Under the pieces are notes generated by a model. The model saw only the letters and a list, made by a program, of their open reading frames with translations, ran no database searches and was not told the origin of the DNA. The position numbers and the translations under genes are program-made. DNA of 64,000 nt from Deltaproteobacteria bacterium (GTDB lineage: Bacteria; Myxococcota_A; UBA796; CAJQPC01), in assembly GCA_016717595.1 (NCBI GenBank), contig JADKFE010000026.1, forward strand, positions 33,410-97,409, given 5' to 3'. Positions 47,233 to 56,802 of the stretch are shown in pieces; position 1 is the first letter of the stretch; each line of letters opens with the position of its first letter.

Positions 47233-47637
47233 ATGCGTCCACGCTACGCCGACCTCTTCCGCCGTCTGCGCGACCCGGATCCGATCAAGCAAGACGCCGC
47301 TTATGACGCGGTGCTCTTTGACCGTGAAGAGGCGCTGCCGGACGTGGTCGAGTGTTACGGCCTCTCTCACGACGACGCCCTGATGCGCTACTTTATGGTG
47401 CAGCTCATGGCGTTCTCAGGCTCCAAAGGCGCGGTGAAGCCGCTCATTCGTGCGCTAGAAGATCCCGACCCCCTCGTGCGGGTCGAGGCCTGCCGGGGCC
47501 TTGAGGATCTCCGCTCCAAGACCGCCATGCCCGCCTTACGCGCCCGGCTGACCGACCTCGACGCCGACGTGCGTGAGGCGGCCTCGGACGCCTTAGAGGC
47601 CATCCGCGGCGCCGCGGCGATGGTCAAGATCCGCTGA
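47233..47637 (+). CDS. HEAT-repeat protein
   Basis: This 134-residue cytoplasmic protein is made of about four HEAT/PBS-lyase-like helical pairs, e.g. AVKPLIRALEDPDPLVRVEACRGL and MPALRARLTDLDADVREAASDAL. The spacing and alternating D-x-D-x-x-V-R turns are typical. Such proteins act as scaffolds or phycobilin-lyase-like binders; no function can be given. Its 3' end overlaps the end of carH (other strand) by 14 bases. Confidence 0.75.
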   Translation: MRPRYADLFRRLRDPDPIKQDAAYDAVLFDREEALPDVVECYGLSHDDALMRYFMVQLMAFSGSKGAVKPLIRALEDPDPLVRVEACRGLEDLRSKTAMPALRARLTDLDADVREAASDALEAIRGAAAMVKIR

Positions 47638-48571
47638 TCGCCCGCGGCCCGCGCTCTACACGCTGCACGGCGTCCAGCCCCGCGAGCACCCGCGCCATGT
47701 CTTCGAAGCGCTCACAGACATGAACGCCGTCTAGGGCGCTGTCGTGTGAGGGCCCATGGAGCACGCTCACCCCGGGCCCACCGGCGACGACGCTGATCTC
47801 GCTGGGGATGAGCGCGCGCAGGGCGTTGAGCACACGACGCAGCTCAGCCTCGGGGCGCTTCACCGTCACGGCGACGATGACCAGCCGGACGCTCTCGCTG
47901 GCGCGCACATGCCGGGCGAGCTCCACGACGGGGAGATCCGCGCCGAGGTTCTCGACACGCCAGCCCCGCAGCGCGAGCTTAATCGCCACCGCCAACAGCC
48001 CAAGCTCGTGGCTGTCACCCTCGATGCTGGAGCACACGACCATCTGCCCGTGCTCAGGGCCGCCGCCGAGCTGCCGCAACATCCCGCCGAGCTGGTCACG
48101 CAGAAACGCCGACATGAAGTGCTCTTGGGTGATGCTGTAGCGGCCCTGGGCCCAGCCATCGCCCATCTCGTGCAGACAGGGCAAAAACACGTCGTCGATG
48201 ATGCGCTCAAACGGCAAGAACCACAGGCGCTCCATGGCGCGGTCGGCGCCGGCCCGATCAAAATGAAGCAGGCGCTCCATCAGCTCCTGCTGGCCATCGA
48301 CGACGCCGCCAAGCGCGCTCGGCTGCCCAACGGTCGGCGCCGCCGCCACCACCGAGCGCTCCCGCAGAAGGGAGATCGCCTCGCTCACCCGATAGCCCTC
48401 GTCACAGAGCGCCTTGATGCGGGCGAGCAGCTCGACGTCTTTGTCGGAGTACTCACGAAAGTTGTTCGCCGCGCGGGCGACGTCGAACAGCTCGTAGCGG
48501 CGCTCCCAGGCCAAGATGGTGTTTCGGGGGATGCCCGTGCGCTCGGCGACGGTCTTGATGCGGTAACCCAT
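47624..48571 (-). CDS. carH: CarH-type B12-dependent photoreceptor repressor
   Basis: This 315-residue protein has an N-terminal MerR-type winged HTH (~1-70, YRIKTVAERTGIPRNTILAWERRY). A four-helix bundle (~95-165) and a Rossmann-like cobalamin domain (~175-300) follow. The marks of light-sensing CarH are present: Trp140-x9-Glu150-His151 in the bundle, and DxHxxG with His188 as cobalt ligand (DSHELG). In known CarH, adenosylcobalamin holds a tetramer on the operator in the dark, and light breaks the Co-C bond and releases DNA. It is the fourth gene of the crtEIB operon, five bases after crtB, with GAGGAG in the crtB end. It is expected to repress its own operon and the divergent crtC operon. 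Confidence 0.9.
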   Translation of the reverse strand: MGYRIKTVAERTGIPRNTILAWERRYELFDVARAANNFREYSDKDVELLARIKALCDEGYRVSEAISLLRERSVVAAAPTVGQPSALGGVVDGQQELMERLLHFDRAGADRAMERLWFLPFERIIDDVFLPCLHEMGDGWAQGRYSITQEHFMSAFLRDQLGGMLRQLGGGPEHGQMVVCSSIEGDSHELGLLAVAIKLALRGWRVENLGADLPVVELARHVRASESVRLVIVAVTVKRPEAELRRVLNALRALIPSEISVVAGGPGVSVLHGPSHDSALDGVHVCERFEDMARVLAGLDAVQRVERGPRAISGS

Positions 48572-48576
48572 ACGGT

Positions 48577-49533
48577 TCAGGTGCTCCTCGTCACGCCGGG
48601 GAGCCCGACGAGGGGAGCGTGTAGCCCGTCGTCGTGAGGCCGAACCGCGGCGAGCGCGAGGCGCAGGCTGCTGAACAGACCAGCGATCACAGAGAGCGCC
48701 TTGTGCGCCGGGGGCACGATCACCCGCCCGGCCAAGGCGTCGCCGCCGCGCCGCATCAGGCGGTGGCCGATGGCGCCGTAGACGCGGCTGGCGACGAGGA
48801 TCGCGATGCGGGTGCGCCAGGGGATAAAACGCATCCCGGCGTCTCCGCTCGCGTAATAGCGCTGGGAGAGCGTCAGAAGCGCGGTGACGACCTCGGCCAC
48901 CCCCCGCGACGACGCCCGCCCGCTGAGCAGATCTTCAGGCGTGAGGCCCACGGCGGCGAGGCGCGTCGCGGGCAGGTACACCCGGCCTCGCTCAGCGTCC
49001 TCCAGCACATCGCGACAGATGTTCGTGAGCTGCATTCCGATCCCCAGGTCTACGGCGTACGCCGCCGCCCGAGGATCCGTGACGCCCAACATCGGGCACA
49101 TCATCAAACCGACCGTCCCCGCGACGCGGTAACAGTAGCGCAGCAAGGCCGCGTCATCTTGAACGATCACCGAGCCCAGATCGCCCAGGACGCCCTCGAT
49201 GAGCTGATCGACGGCCTGACGCCCACGCTCATCGAGCAGACGAAGGCACGCGCTGACCAGCGGCCGCGCCGGGCGCCGACCGTGCAGCTCATCCCGAAGG
49301 AGGTCGAGCTCACGACGGGCGGCGACGGCGTCTTCAGCCTCATCGGCGAGGTCGTCGATGAGACGGCAGAGGTGGTAGAGCAAGGCCGCGTCATCGCGGC
49401 GATCGGACGGCAAAAACCACGACGCCCAGGTGAACGAGCGCGCGTGCTTGTGCAGCACCCCCACGGAGTCAGCGACCAGAGGAGACTCAGCGGCCTGCGC
49501 GGCGCCGTGGGCGATGTCGGCGTGCGGGTTCAT
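48577..49533 (-). CDS. crtB: Phytoene synthase
   Basis: This 318-residue squalene/phytoene synthase joins two GGPP to 15-cis-phytoene. The first Asp-rich motif is in CRLIDDLADEAED and the second in NICRDVLEDAERGRVYLP, both complete. The start is the ATG overlapping the crtI stop by four bases (MNPHADIAHG); a longer frame upstream is antisense-like and rejected. It belongs to the left-going crtE-crtI-crtB-carH operon. Confidence 0.93.
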   Translation of the reverse strand: MNPHADIAHGAAQAAESPLVADSVGVLHKHARSFTWASWFLPSDRRDDAALLYHLCRLIDDLADEAEDAVAARRELDLLRDELHGRRPARPLVSACLRLLDERGRQAVDQLIEGVLGDLGSVIVQDDAALLRYCYRVAGTVGLMMCPMLGVTDPRAAAYAVDLGIGMQLTNICRDVLEDAERGRVYLPATRLAAVGLTPEDLLSGRASSRGVAEVVTALLTLSQRYYASGDAGMRFIPWRTRIAILVASRVYGAIGHRLMRRGGDALAGRVIVPPAHKALSVIAGLFSSLRLALAAVRPHDDGLHAPLVGLPGVTRST

Positions 49534-51047
49534 TTGCTCGCGAGCCGTGACTCGGGCAGCGCCAAGGGCTTGGCCGGCGCCGGGACGATGCGCGGCAGCA
49601 CCTTGGAGGAGCACAGCACCCCGGGCATCCCGGCGCCGGGGTGGGTGCCCGCGCCGACGAAGAACAGGTTCTGCACATCTTCGCTGCGGTTGTGGGTGCG
49701 GAACCAGGCCGACTGGGTGAGGATCGGCTCGCTGCCAAAGGCCGCGCCGTCCATCGAGCGCAGACGCCCGGCGAAGTACCGAGGATCCACCGAGAACTTC
49801 GTGACGAGGTTCTTCTTGAGCCCCGGCAGCTCCCCGGCGTCTAAGGCGTCGATGATCTTCTCGCCGTAGCCCTCCGCCGTCTTCTCCCAATCCACGCCGC
49901 TCTTGTTGTTGGGCACCGGCGAGAGCACGTAGAAACCGTCGTGGCCCGGGGGGTTGAGGCTGGGGTCGCTGCGGCCCGGGGCGTGCAGGTACAAGGAGAA
50001 GTCGTCCGCGAGCACGCGGCGATCGAAGATGTCGCGCAGCAGCTCTTTGTAGCGGGGCCCGAGCAGGATCGTGTGGTGAGCGGTGTCTTTCCACACCCCT
50101 TTGGCGCCGAAGTACATCACGAACAAGCTCATCGACTGCTTGATGCGGCCGATGGAGGCGTCGGTGTTTGTGCGGCGGTGCTCGGGCGCGATCATCTTGG
50201 TGTAGACCATGGACGGATCGGCGTTGGAGACGACGAGATCGCAGGGGATCCGCTCGCCGGAGGCCGTCTCAACGGCGCTGGCCCGACCGTTCGTGACCTC
50301 GATGCGCTCCACAGGCGTGTTGAGGCGAACCTCGACGCCCAGCTCATCCAGCAGCCGGGTGAGCGCGTTGATCAGCGCGCCCGTGCCACCTTTGGCGAAA
50401 TGAACGCCCCACTTCCGCTCCAGCCAATGGATCAGCATGTAGATGGAGGTGGTGTTGAACGGGTTGCCGCCCACCAGGAGCGGCTGGAACGTGAAGACCT
50501 GCCGCAGGCGGGGATCTTCGATGTACGACGCCACGAGGCCATACACCGTGCGGTAGCTCTTGAGCTTCATCATCTGCGGGACGATGCGCAGCATCTCCGA
50601 GACCGTGTCAAACGGCACATCGGCGAGCTGGGTGTAGCCCACGTCAAAGATGCGCTGGGCCATCGCCGCCATCTTGCGGTAGCCGTCGACGTCTTTGGGG
50701 TTGAACTGCTCGATCTGGCTGAGCAGGCGGTCCTCGTCGCCGACATAATCGAAGACCGAGCTGTCTTGGAACTTCACCCGGTAGAAGGGATCCACCGGGA
50801 CGATGTCGTAGTAATCCTTGGGGTTACGGCCCACCAAGGTGAACAGCTCGTCCATGAGGTACGGCGCGGTGACCACGGTGGGGCCCGCGTCGAAGATGAA
50901 GCCGTCGCGCTTAAAGACGCTCGCGCGGCCTCCGGCCTGCTCGTTGGCCTCTAAGACGGTGACCTTGTAGCCCATGGCCCGCAGGCGCACGGCCGCCGAG
51001 AGGCCGCCGAAGCCCGAGCCGATGACGATGGCGTGCTCCACGCTCAT
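49530..51047 (-). CDS. crtI: Phytoene desaturase
   Basis: This 505-residue FAD-dependent carotenoid desaturase has the dinucleotide-binding start VIGSGFGGLSAAVRLRAMGY and then FIFDAGPTVVTAP. The C-terminal carotenoid-desaturase signature is FFVGAGTHPGAGMPGVL. It converts phytoene stepwise towards lycopene-like products; the number of steps cannot be predicted. The start is the ATG that overlaps the crtE stop (ATGA, GGGAGTG upstream). A second desaturase (crtD-like) lies in the divergent operon. Confidence 0.93.
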   Translation of the reverse strand: MSVEHAIVIGSGFGGLSAAVRLRAMGYKVTVLEANEQAGGRASVFKRDGFIFDAGPTVVTAPYLMDELFTLVGRNPKDYYDIVPVDPFYRVKFQDSSVFDYVGDEDRLLSQIEQFNPKDVDGYRKMAAMAQRIFDVGYTQLADVPFDTVSEMLRIVPQMMKLKSYRTVYGLVASYIEDPRLRQVFTFQPLLVGGNPFNTTSIYMLIHWLERKWGVHFAKGGTGALINALTRLLDELGVEVRLNTPVERIEVTNGRASAVETASGERIPCDLVVSNADPSMVYTKMIAPEHRRTNTDASIGRIKQSMSLFVMYFGAKGVWKDTAHHTILLGPRYKELLRDIFDRRVLADDFSLYLHAPGRSDPSLNPPGHDGFYVLSPVPNNKSGVDWEKTAEGYGEKIIDALDAGELPGLKKNLVTKFSVDPRYFAGRLRSMDGAAFGSEPILTQSAWFRTHNRSEDVQNLFFVGAGTHPGAGMPGVLCSSKVLPRIVPAPAKPLALPESRLASK

Positions 51048-52111
51048 GCCCACTCCCGCAACATCTGATGAGGGTTCGTCTGAATGATCGGCGCCAAGGC
51101 CCGAGCCACCAGCTCAGAGGCCAAGGTGTGCAGCCGAGGGTGCCGGTTGAGCGTCGGCGAGTCGGTGATGTTGTCGTCCATGGCCGCCAGACGACGCCAC
51201 ACCGAGGCCAAGGCCCCGCCCGCGGAGAAGCGCTGAATCGTCTCCTCCACCATATGATCCGTCGTCTCTTCACGAGGCGTCCGCAGCACGCGCCACAGCC
51301 AGGGGGCCTCAGCGGGGTGCAGGCGCAGGTGCTCGACGACGAGCGCGCTCACCTTGCCTTCGCGAAGATCCGAGCCGACCTCACCCCGGCCCTTGTCGCC
51401 GTAGAGATCGAGCACGTCGTCTTGAACCTGGAACAAGAGGCCCACGGGGCTGAACTCTTCAGCGAGCGCCCGGGCGTCGGCCTCGGAGAGCCCCGCGAGG
51501 ATCGCCGCGCCCTCCACCGGCAAGGCGAACAGCGCTGACGTCTTGCCGCCGACGGCGTGGGCGTAGTCGTCCCAGCTCGGCATCTCGCGGCCGTGCAGGT
51601 CCAGCTCGGCGGACTGCCCCCGAACGACACGCTGGGCGCCTTCAGAGAGCGTCTGGGTGAGGCGCCACTTCGTCTCGCCGCTCACGGGGAGCTGCGCGAT
51701 GGCCGAGGTGGGCAGCATGAGGCCGAGGTCTCCGGCGTTGATCGCCTGGGCGACGCCGTGACGCACCCACACCACCTCGCGGCCCCGGCGGCGGCGATCG
51801 CCGTCTTGGAGATCGTCGTGAACGAGCGAGGCGTTGTGCAAAAGCTCGCAGGCCGCGGCCCAGCCCACGGCGTCAGCGCGGGAGAGGCCCAGCGCCTCGG
51901 CGGCGGAGAGCGCCAGCCGCGCGCGCAGGCGTTTGCCGCCGGTGTTGATGTGATCCCAGAGGATATGCCCCAGGCGGTCGAAGCGGGAGCCGGTGCACAG
52001 CCGAAGCATCATCGCCTCGACGTCTTCAAGCCCCTCGGAGCTCCAGAGTCCCCGTGGCTCGGGCCGGGGAGATGGGGTCCTCACACGCCGCGCTGGCAGG
52101 ATCATGCTCAC
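51044..52111 (-). CDS. crtE: Geranylgeranyl diphosphate synthase
   Basis: This 355-residue trans-prenyltransferase supplies GGPP to phytoene synthase. The first DDxxD motif is in LVHDDLQDGD, the second in FQVQDDVLDLYGDKGRGEVGSDL, with GKTSALFALP between. The start is GTG (MSMILP) or the ATG two codons later, both following GAGGTGAG. It is the first gene of the left-going carotenoid operon; its promoter lies about 110 bases upstream within the shared operator region. Confidence 0.92.
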   Translation of the reverse strand: MSMILPARRVRTPSPRPEPRGLWSSEGLEDVEAMMLRLCTGSRFDRLGHILWDHINTGGKRLRARLALSAAEALGLSRADAVGWAAACELLHNASLVHDDLQDGDRRRRGREVVWVRHGVAQAINAGDLGLMLPTSAIAQLPVSGETKWRLTQTLSEGAQRVVRGQSAELDLHGREMPSWDDYAHAVGGKTSALFALPVEGAAILAGLSEADARALAEEFSPVGLLFQVQDDVLDLYGDKGRGEVGSDLREGKVSALVVEHLRLHPAEAPWLWRVLRTPREETTDHMVEETIQRFSAGGALASVWRRLAAMDDNITDSPTLNRHPRLHTLASELVARALAPIIQTNPHQMLREWA

Positions 52112-52210
52112 ATCTCACCTCGTGTTCCACGCTTCACGTCCGGGGCCTCACAAGCTCTGCGGGATGACCTCAGGGAGTCTCGCCGCTCAGCCTTGCCAAA
52201 CCCTATACAT

Positions 52211-52250
52211 CATGCAAAGCTTATACATGAGCCGTATATAGTTTGCAATG
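52211..52250. promoter_or_regulatory. Divergent crtE/crtC promoters on a shared dyad (CarH operator candidate)
   Basis: AT-rich island between the two carotenoid operons. Leftward: TTGCAA (52243-52248), 17-base spacer, TATAAG (52220-52225). Rightward: ATGCAA (52212-52217), 17-base spacer, TATATA (52235-52240). Both sets are centred on base 52230. Nested inverted repeats share that centre: TGCAAA (52213-52218) with TTTGCA (52242-52247), and TATAC (52222-52226) with GTATA (52234-52238). A further TATACAT (52204-52210) and TGCAAA (52261-52266) flank it. A dimeric or tetrameric regulator bound here would block both promoters. The sequence pattern is seen; CarH binding is inferred from the neighbouring gene. 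Confidence 0.6.
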
Positions 52251-52298
52251 AAAATCTATCTGCAAATCCCATGCACTCGCTCCTGAGGACTCTCGCTG

Positions 52299-53426
52299 AT
52301 GATCTCCCTACGCTTCGACCCGCGCTTCCCGGCCCCCGAGGCCCTCACCGCGCCCGGTGGCTTCGTGTGGTGGTACCTCGATCTCACCGATGGGGCCGGG
52401 AACGGCGTCGTGCTCATCTGGTCCTTCGGGCTGCCGTTCTTGCCGGGCTACGCCGACGCGGCCCGCAAAGGCCAAGGCCAGTCCCCCGCGAGCCGCCCCA
52501 GCCTGAACGTCGCTGTGTACAAAGGTGGCTGGGAGAACGTCTACCTTCTGCAAGAGTATCCCCCTGAATCCGTCACCTTAGACATCGAGCGGGGCGAGCT
52601 GCGCGTGGGCCGCTCTACCTTACGATCTTGGGTAGAGGGCCAAGAGCGCCGGGTGCTCATCGAGCTTGACTGCCCCGTGCCGGGCAGCGCCGAGCGCCTC
52701 ACCGGTCGGGTGGAGGCCCGCGGCCCCGCCGTCTACCCGGTGAAGGCCCCCGCCCCACAGGACGATCCCCACGCATGGACGCCGATGCTCGTCGGGGTTG
52801 AGGGCGAGGCCACCCTGCACCACGGCGAGCTGCCCGTGCTGAGCCTCAAGGGCCGGGTGTACCACGACCGAAACCAGTCCACCCTGCCCCTCCATGAGCT
52901 GGGCATTGAGCACTGGATCTGGGGTCGGCTGGCCTGCGGAGACGCCGGGGAGCGCATCTATTACCTGCTCTGGCCGCCGGAGGGCCCGCCAGAGGCCTAC
53001 GCCATTGAGATCGCCCCGGACGGCGGGCTCACCGTGCATGAGCACGCCGAGGTGATCTTAGGCCCCGAGCGCCGGGCGATCTTCGGGGTGCCGTACTGGG
53101 ACTCCTTGACCGTGCGGGTGAACGGCGAGGACTGGGCGGTGATCCACAAGCACAAGGTCGTCGATAACGGACCGTTCTACCTGCGCTTTTTGACCTGGGC
53201 GACCTTGCCCGGCCAGGGGGAGGCCTATGGGGTGGCCGAGGCCGTGCGCCCTGACCGCGTCGATCTGGACCTGCACCGGGGCATGGTGAAGGCGCGTGTA
53301 CACTTCATCGGCCAAGAGAACAACGCCCTGCTGCCGCTGATGTCGGGGCCGGTCAAGAGCCGCCTGGGCCGCCTCTTTGGGCAGCTTCGGGTGAAGCCCA
53401 CCACCGCCGCCGAGGAGACGCCATGA
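52299..53426 (+). CDS. crtC: Carotenoid 1,2-hydratase (hydroxyneurosporene synthase)
   Basis: This 375-residue CrtC-family protein adds water to the end double bond of acyclic carotenoids to give 1-hydroxy ends. Family features include WWYLDLTDGAGNGVVLIWSFGLPF, GRVYHDRNQS, HWIWGRL and late beta-strands. The fold is a double lipocalin (AttH-like). The ATG has TGAGGAC at suitable spacing. It is the first gene of the right-going operon. The product would be glycosylated by the next gene. Confidence 0.88.
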   Translation: MISLRFDPRFPAPEALTAPGGFVWWYLDLTDGAGNGVVLIWSFGLPFLPGYADAARKGQGQSPASRPSLNVAVYKGGWENVYLLQEYPPESVTLDIERGELRVGRSTLRSWVEGQERRVLIELDCPVPGSAERLTGRVEARGPAVYPVKAPAPQDDPHAWTPMLVGVEGEATLHHGELPVLSLKGRVYHDRNQSTLPLHELGIEHWIWGRLACGDAGERIYYLLWPPEGPPEAYAIEIAPDGGLTVHEHAEVILGPERRAIFGVPYWDSLTVRVNGEDWAVIHKHKVVDNGPFYLRFLTWATLPGQGEAYGVAEAVRPDRVDLDLHRGMVKARVHFIGQENNALLPLMSGPVKSRLGRLFGQLRVKPTTAAEETP

Positions 53427-54589
53427 GCGCCGATGTGTGGGCCTTGGCCGCGTGGTTGCCCGTGGCGGCGACGCTGATGGCCACGGCCAACACGGCGTTG
53501 AACCTGCTCACCTGGCCGCGCGGTCGGCTGGCCCCCTCCGGCTCCCCCACGCCGAAGATCTCGATCCTCATCCCCGCCCGCAACGAGGCGGTGAACATCG
53601 AGGCCTCGGTGCGCGCCGCGGCGGCCAGCCAGCCGGCCCCCTTTGAGATCATCGTCTGCGACGACAACAGCACGGATTCCACCGGGGAGCTCCTCGCCCA
53701 GCTTCAGGCCGAGATCCCCACGCTGCGGGTGATTCAAGGCCGCCCGCTGACGCCGGGCTGGGTGGGCAAACCCCACGCCTGCCACCAGCTCGCCGAGGCC
53801 GCCCGCGGGGAGCTGCTGCTGTTCATCGACGCCGACGTGCGCCTCGCCCCGGACGGCGTGGGGCGGGTGCTCGGCATGATGACGGCCTATGACGCCCAGG
53901 TGATCACCGCCGTGCCCCGGCAACACACGGGCTCACCGATGGAGGAGCTGATCCTCCCGCTCTTGCACCTCACCTACACCGCGTGGCTGCCCCTGGCCTT
54001 GATTCACAGCTCGCCCGACCCCGCGTTCTTGGCGGCGAACGGGCAGATCCTCGCGTTTCGCCGGGAGAGCTACCGCTGGATCGGCGGCTTTGAGGCCGTG
54101 CGCTGCGAGGTGGTCGACGACATGGCGATCTGCCGAAACGCCAAACGTGCCGGTCTGAAGGTGGTCTTCGCCGACGGCGGGGAGATCGCCGAGTGCCGCA
54201 TGTACCGCAACGCCGCCCAGGTGTGGAAGGGCTTCTCCAAGAACCTCTATGAGGGCATCGGCGCGCATCCCCTCGCCTTGGTGGGCGTGCTCGGGCTGTA
54301 CTTCTTGGCGTTTGTCGCGCCGTATGTGAGCCTGCTGCTCGGCGTCTTGGGCGTCGAGGCCGCCTTGGCGCCGGGGCTCGTCGGCGTCGGGCTCAACCTG
54401 ATCTTACGCGTGGCCTTGGCCTGGCGGTTTGAGCACAGCCCCCGCTCGGCCCTGGCCCAGCCCGTCGCGGTGCTGGCGCTTCTGGGCCTCGCGATCAACT
54501 CCTATCGCTGGTCGTCCAAAGGCACGATCGAGTGGGCGGGGCGCATCTACCCCCGCCGCAGCCTACGCGGGGCCACCCATGGCGCCTGA
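53423..54589 (+). CDS. Membrane-bound family 2 glycosyltransferase of carotenoid operon
   Basis: The 388-residue product starts with a hydrophobic helix (~8-28). A GT2 domain follows with ISILIPARNEAVNIE, CDDNSTDSTG, the DxD-type LLFIDADVRL and an acceptor-side VVDDMAI. Three C-terminal helices (~285-365) close it. It resembles the CrtQ/hopanoid-associated GT2 proteins that add a sugar to hydroxy-carotenoids. It overlaps crtC by four bases. With crtC it should give a carotenoid glycoside (inference from context). Confidence 0.8.
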   Translation: MSADVWALAAWLPVAATLMATANTALNLLTWPRGRLAPSGSPTPKISILIPARNEAVNIEASVRAAAASQPAPFEIIVCDDNSTDSTGELLAQLQAEIPTLRVIQGRPLTPGWVGKPHACHQLAEAARGELLLFIDADVRLAPDGVGRVLGMMTAYDAQVITAVPRQHTGSPMEELILPLLHLTYTAWLPLALIHSSPDPAFLAANGQILAFRRESYRWIGGFEAVRCEVVDDMAICRNAKRAGLKVVFADGGEIAECRMYRNAAQVWKGFSKNLYEGIGAHPLALVGVLGLYFLAFVAPYVSLLLGVLGVEAALAPGLVGVGLNLILRVALAWRFEHSPRSALAQPVAVLALLGLAINSYRWSSKGTIEWAGRIYPRRSLRGATHGA

Positions 54590-55307
54590 CTGGTTACGCC
54601 GCGCGTTCGGCTGGTGGGGGCGCGGCCACGCCCGCAAGCTGATCCTCGGGGGTCTCGACGGCCTGCACGTCTCTGGGCTTGACGCGGCGAAGGCCGAGAT
54701 CGCGCGGCGACCGGTGATCTTCGCCGCCAACCACTCGGCCTGGTGGGACGGCGTGCTGATGGTGGCGCTCAATGAGCGGATGGGCGTCGACAGCCGCGTG
54801 CTCATGGACTCCAAGAGGATGCGGGACTTCCCCTGGTTTCAGGCCTTTGGCGCGGTGCCCCTCGACCGCACGGCCACGGGCAAGAGCCACGCCGATCTCG
54901 CCCGGGCCGCCGCCCACCTAAACGGCCCCGGCCGGTGCCTGTGGATCTTCCCCCAAGGCAAACACCGCTCGCCCAACCTGCGCCCGCTGGGCCTCCGCTC
55001 CGGCGTGCAGGTGGTGAGCGAGGCCACCGAGGCCGCCGTGGTGCCCGTGGCGATTCGGTACGAGTTCCAAGAGCTCGCCGTGCCCGGCGCCTTCGTGCAT
55101 TTTGGCCCCGCCGTAGAGCCCGGCCCCGAGCTGCTCCCGCGGCTTGAGCAGGCGCTCATCGACGGCCTTCACCACATCACCGCGGGCCTGGACGCCCCCG
55201 AGGCGCGGTTTGAGCTGCTGCTCCCTGGCCGCCCGCCGGGGGGCTTGGGATCCGCGGCGCTGCGGCAGATGTGGAACCTCTTCGCCCGTGGAGGCCAACG
55301 TGCCTGA
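54579..55307 (+). CDS. PlsC-like acyltransferase of carotenoid operon
   Basis: This 242-residue 1-acylglycerol-phosphate-type acyltransferase has motif I NHSAWWD (the NHxxxxD His-Asp pair) and motif III FPQGKHR, where the usual Glu is Gln. VPVAIRY follows. Acyltransferases of this type esterify the sugar of carotenoid glycosides (CrtO/CruD-like role). The ATG lies inside the end of the glycosyltransferase gene (11-base overlap); its own stop overlaps the crtD start. The ester product is an inference; the altered motif III may matter for activity. Confidence 0.8.
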   Translation: MAPDWLRRAFGWWGRGHARKLILGGLDGLHVSGLDAAKAEIARRPVIFAANHSAWWDGVLMVALNERMGVDSRVLMDSKRMRDFPWFQAFGAVPLDRTATGKSHADLARAAAHLNGPGRCLWIFPQGKHRSPNLRPLGLRSGVQVVSEATEAAVVPVAIRYEFQELAVPGAFVHFGPAVEPGPELLPRLEQALIDGLHHITAGLDAPEARFELLLPGRPPGGLGSAALRQMWNLFARGGQRA

Positions 55308-56802
55308 CGTGATCGTGATCGGCAGCGGCCTCGGCGGCCTCTCAGCGGCGGTGTCTTTGGCCGCCAAAGGCCTGGGCGTGACGGTGGTGGAGGCCGCGCC
55401 AAACTTTGGCGGAAAGGCCAACATCGTCACCCTCGACGGCGTGGAGTGTGACACCGGCCCGAGCGTGCTCACCTTGCCCGACACCCTCGACGCGGTCTTG
55501 CGCGAGGCGGGCACGAGCCTAGCGGCCGAGGTCACCCTGCTCACCCACACCCCGGCGTTTCGGTACGTCACCGCCAAGGGGGACGTGCTGGAGCTGATGC
55601 CGACCCTGCCCGAGACCTTGGCCAACGTCTCCAAGACCTTGGGTGAGGCGGCCGCCCGTGAGCTGGCGACGTTTATGGCCGACGCCGCCGAGGTCTGGGA
55701 GCTCTCAAAGATCGCGTTTGTGTACGGCGAGGCGCCCTCGGTGCGCTCGTTGTGGGAGCTCGGCCCGGCGAAGATGGCGGGGTTTGGCCGGGTAGACCCC
55801 TTCCGCAGCATGTGGGCGGCGATCTGCAACAAGGTCAAGCACCCGCTGCTGCGGGTGATCTTGGCCCGATACGCCACCTACAACGGCTCCGATCCACGAT
55901 CGGCCCCGGCGACGCTGAACTGCATCGCCCACGTCGAGATCGGCCTCGGCGGCTATGGCGTGCGGGGCGGGGTGTATGAGCTCGTGCGCGCGCTCGTGCG
56001 TGTGGCCGAGCGCCAGGGGGTGCGCCTGCGGGCGTCGAGCCCGGTGGAGTCGCTTACCGTCGAGCGAGGCCGCGCCGTCGGCGTCACCTTGCGCGGCGGC
56101 GAGGCCTTGCGGGCGAGCGCGATCGTCTGCAACGCCGATGTCGCCCATCTGCACGAGCACCTGCTCCCCAAGGCCCAACGGAGGGTGGTCGCTGCCCCGG
56201 AGACCCCGTCGATGTCGGGCTGGACGGGCCTCGTGCGCGCTCGGCGCCGCGTGGGCCAAGACGCCCGCGCCGCCCACACCGTGCTCTTTCCAGAGGACTA
56301 CCTGGAGGAGTTCGCCGACATCTTTGACCGCGACCGCCCGCCCCAAGCGCCGACCGTCTATTGTTGTGCCCAAGAGCCCTGCCATCAGCGCCGAGGCTGG
56401 GCCGATCACGAGCCGGTGTTCATCATGACCAACGCCCCCCCAGAGCCCCGCGTCGGCGCGCGCCCCGCCGAGGTCACCAACGCCCTGCGTGAGCGCGCCC
56501 TCGGGCGGCTGCGTGAGGCCGGGCTCATCGATCAAGACGACGCCGTGGTCTGGGAGCGCGCGCCGTCCGGTCTCGCCGCGGCGTATCCCGGCAGCCGCGG
56601 CGCGCTCTATGGCGCCTCCTCCAACTCTTTGTTCGCCGCGTTTAAGCGCCCCGCCAACCGTGTGAGCGGCTTGCCTGGCCTGTACCTGGCCTCAGGCAGC
56701 GCACATCCCGGCGGTGGCATGCCGCTGTGTGTGCTCTCCGGCAGAATGGCCGCCCGGCATGTGCTCGCGGATCTCGGTGAGAAGACCCAGGCGGCCAAAT
56801 GA
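55300..56802 (+). CDS. crtD: CrtD-like carotenoid desaturase
   Basis: This 500-residue FAD-dependent enzyme is of the CrtI/CrtD group, starting VIVIGSGLGGLSAAVSLAAKG with GGKANIV and CDTGPSVLTLP. It ends with the signature LYLASGSAHPGGGMPLCVLSG. Together with crtC it is most likely a 1-hydroxy-carotenoid 3,4-desaturase. The start is GTG at 55300 (RBS GGAGG), eight bases before the end of the acyltransferase gene, so translation is coupled. It could also help crtI at the desaturation steps, as Myxococcus uses two desaturases. Confidence 0.85.
   Translation: MPDVIVIGSGLGGLSAAVSLAAKGLGVTVVEAAPNFGGKANIVTLDGVECDTGPSVLTLPDTLDAVLREAGTSLAAEVTLLTHTPAFRYVTAKGDVLELMPTLPETLANVSKTLGEAAARELATFMADAAEVWELSKIAFVYGEAPSVRSLWELGPAKMAGFGRVDPFRSMWAAICNKVKHPLLRVILARYATYNGSDPRSAPATLNCIAHVEIGLGGYGVRGGVYELVRALVRVAERQGVRLRASSPVESLTVERGRAVGVTLRGGEALRASAIVCNADVAHLHEHLLPKAQRRVVAAPETPSMSGWTGLVRARRRVGQDARAAHTVLFPEDYLEEFADIFDRDRPPQAPTVYCCAQEPCHQRRGWADHEPVFIMTNAPPEPRVGARPAEVTNALRERALGRLREAGLIDQDDAVVWERAPSGLAAAYPGSRGALYGASSNSLFAAFKRPANRVSGLPGLYLASGSAHPGGGMPLCVLSGRMAARHVLADLGEKTQAAK

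Noticed and set aside
49530..50094. 5' extension of the crtB frame into crtI
   Set aside because: The ATG overlapping the crtI stop gives a normal phytoene synthase start; the extension is a crtI shadow.
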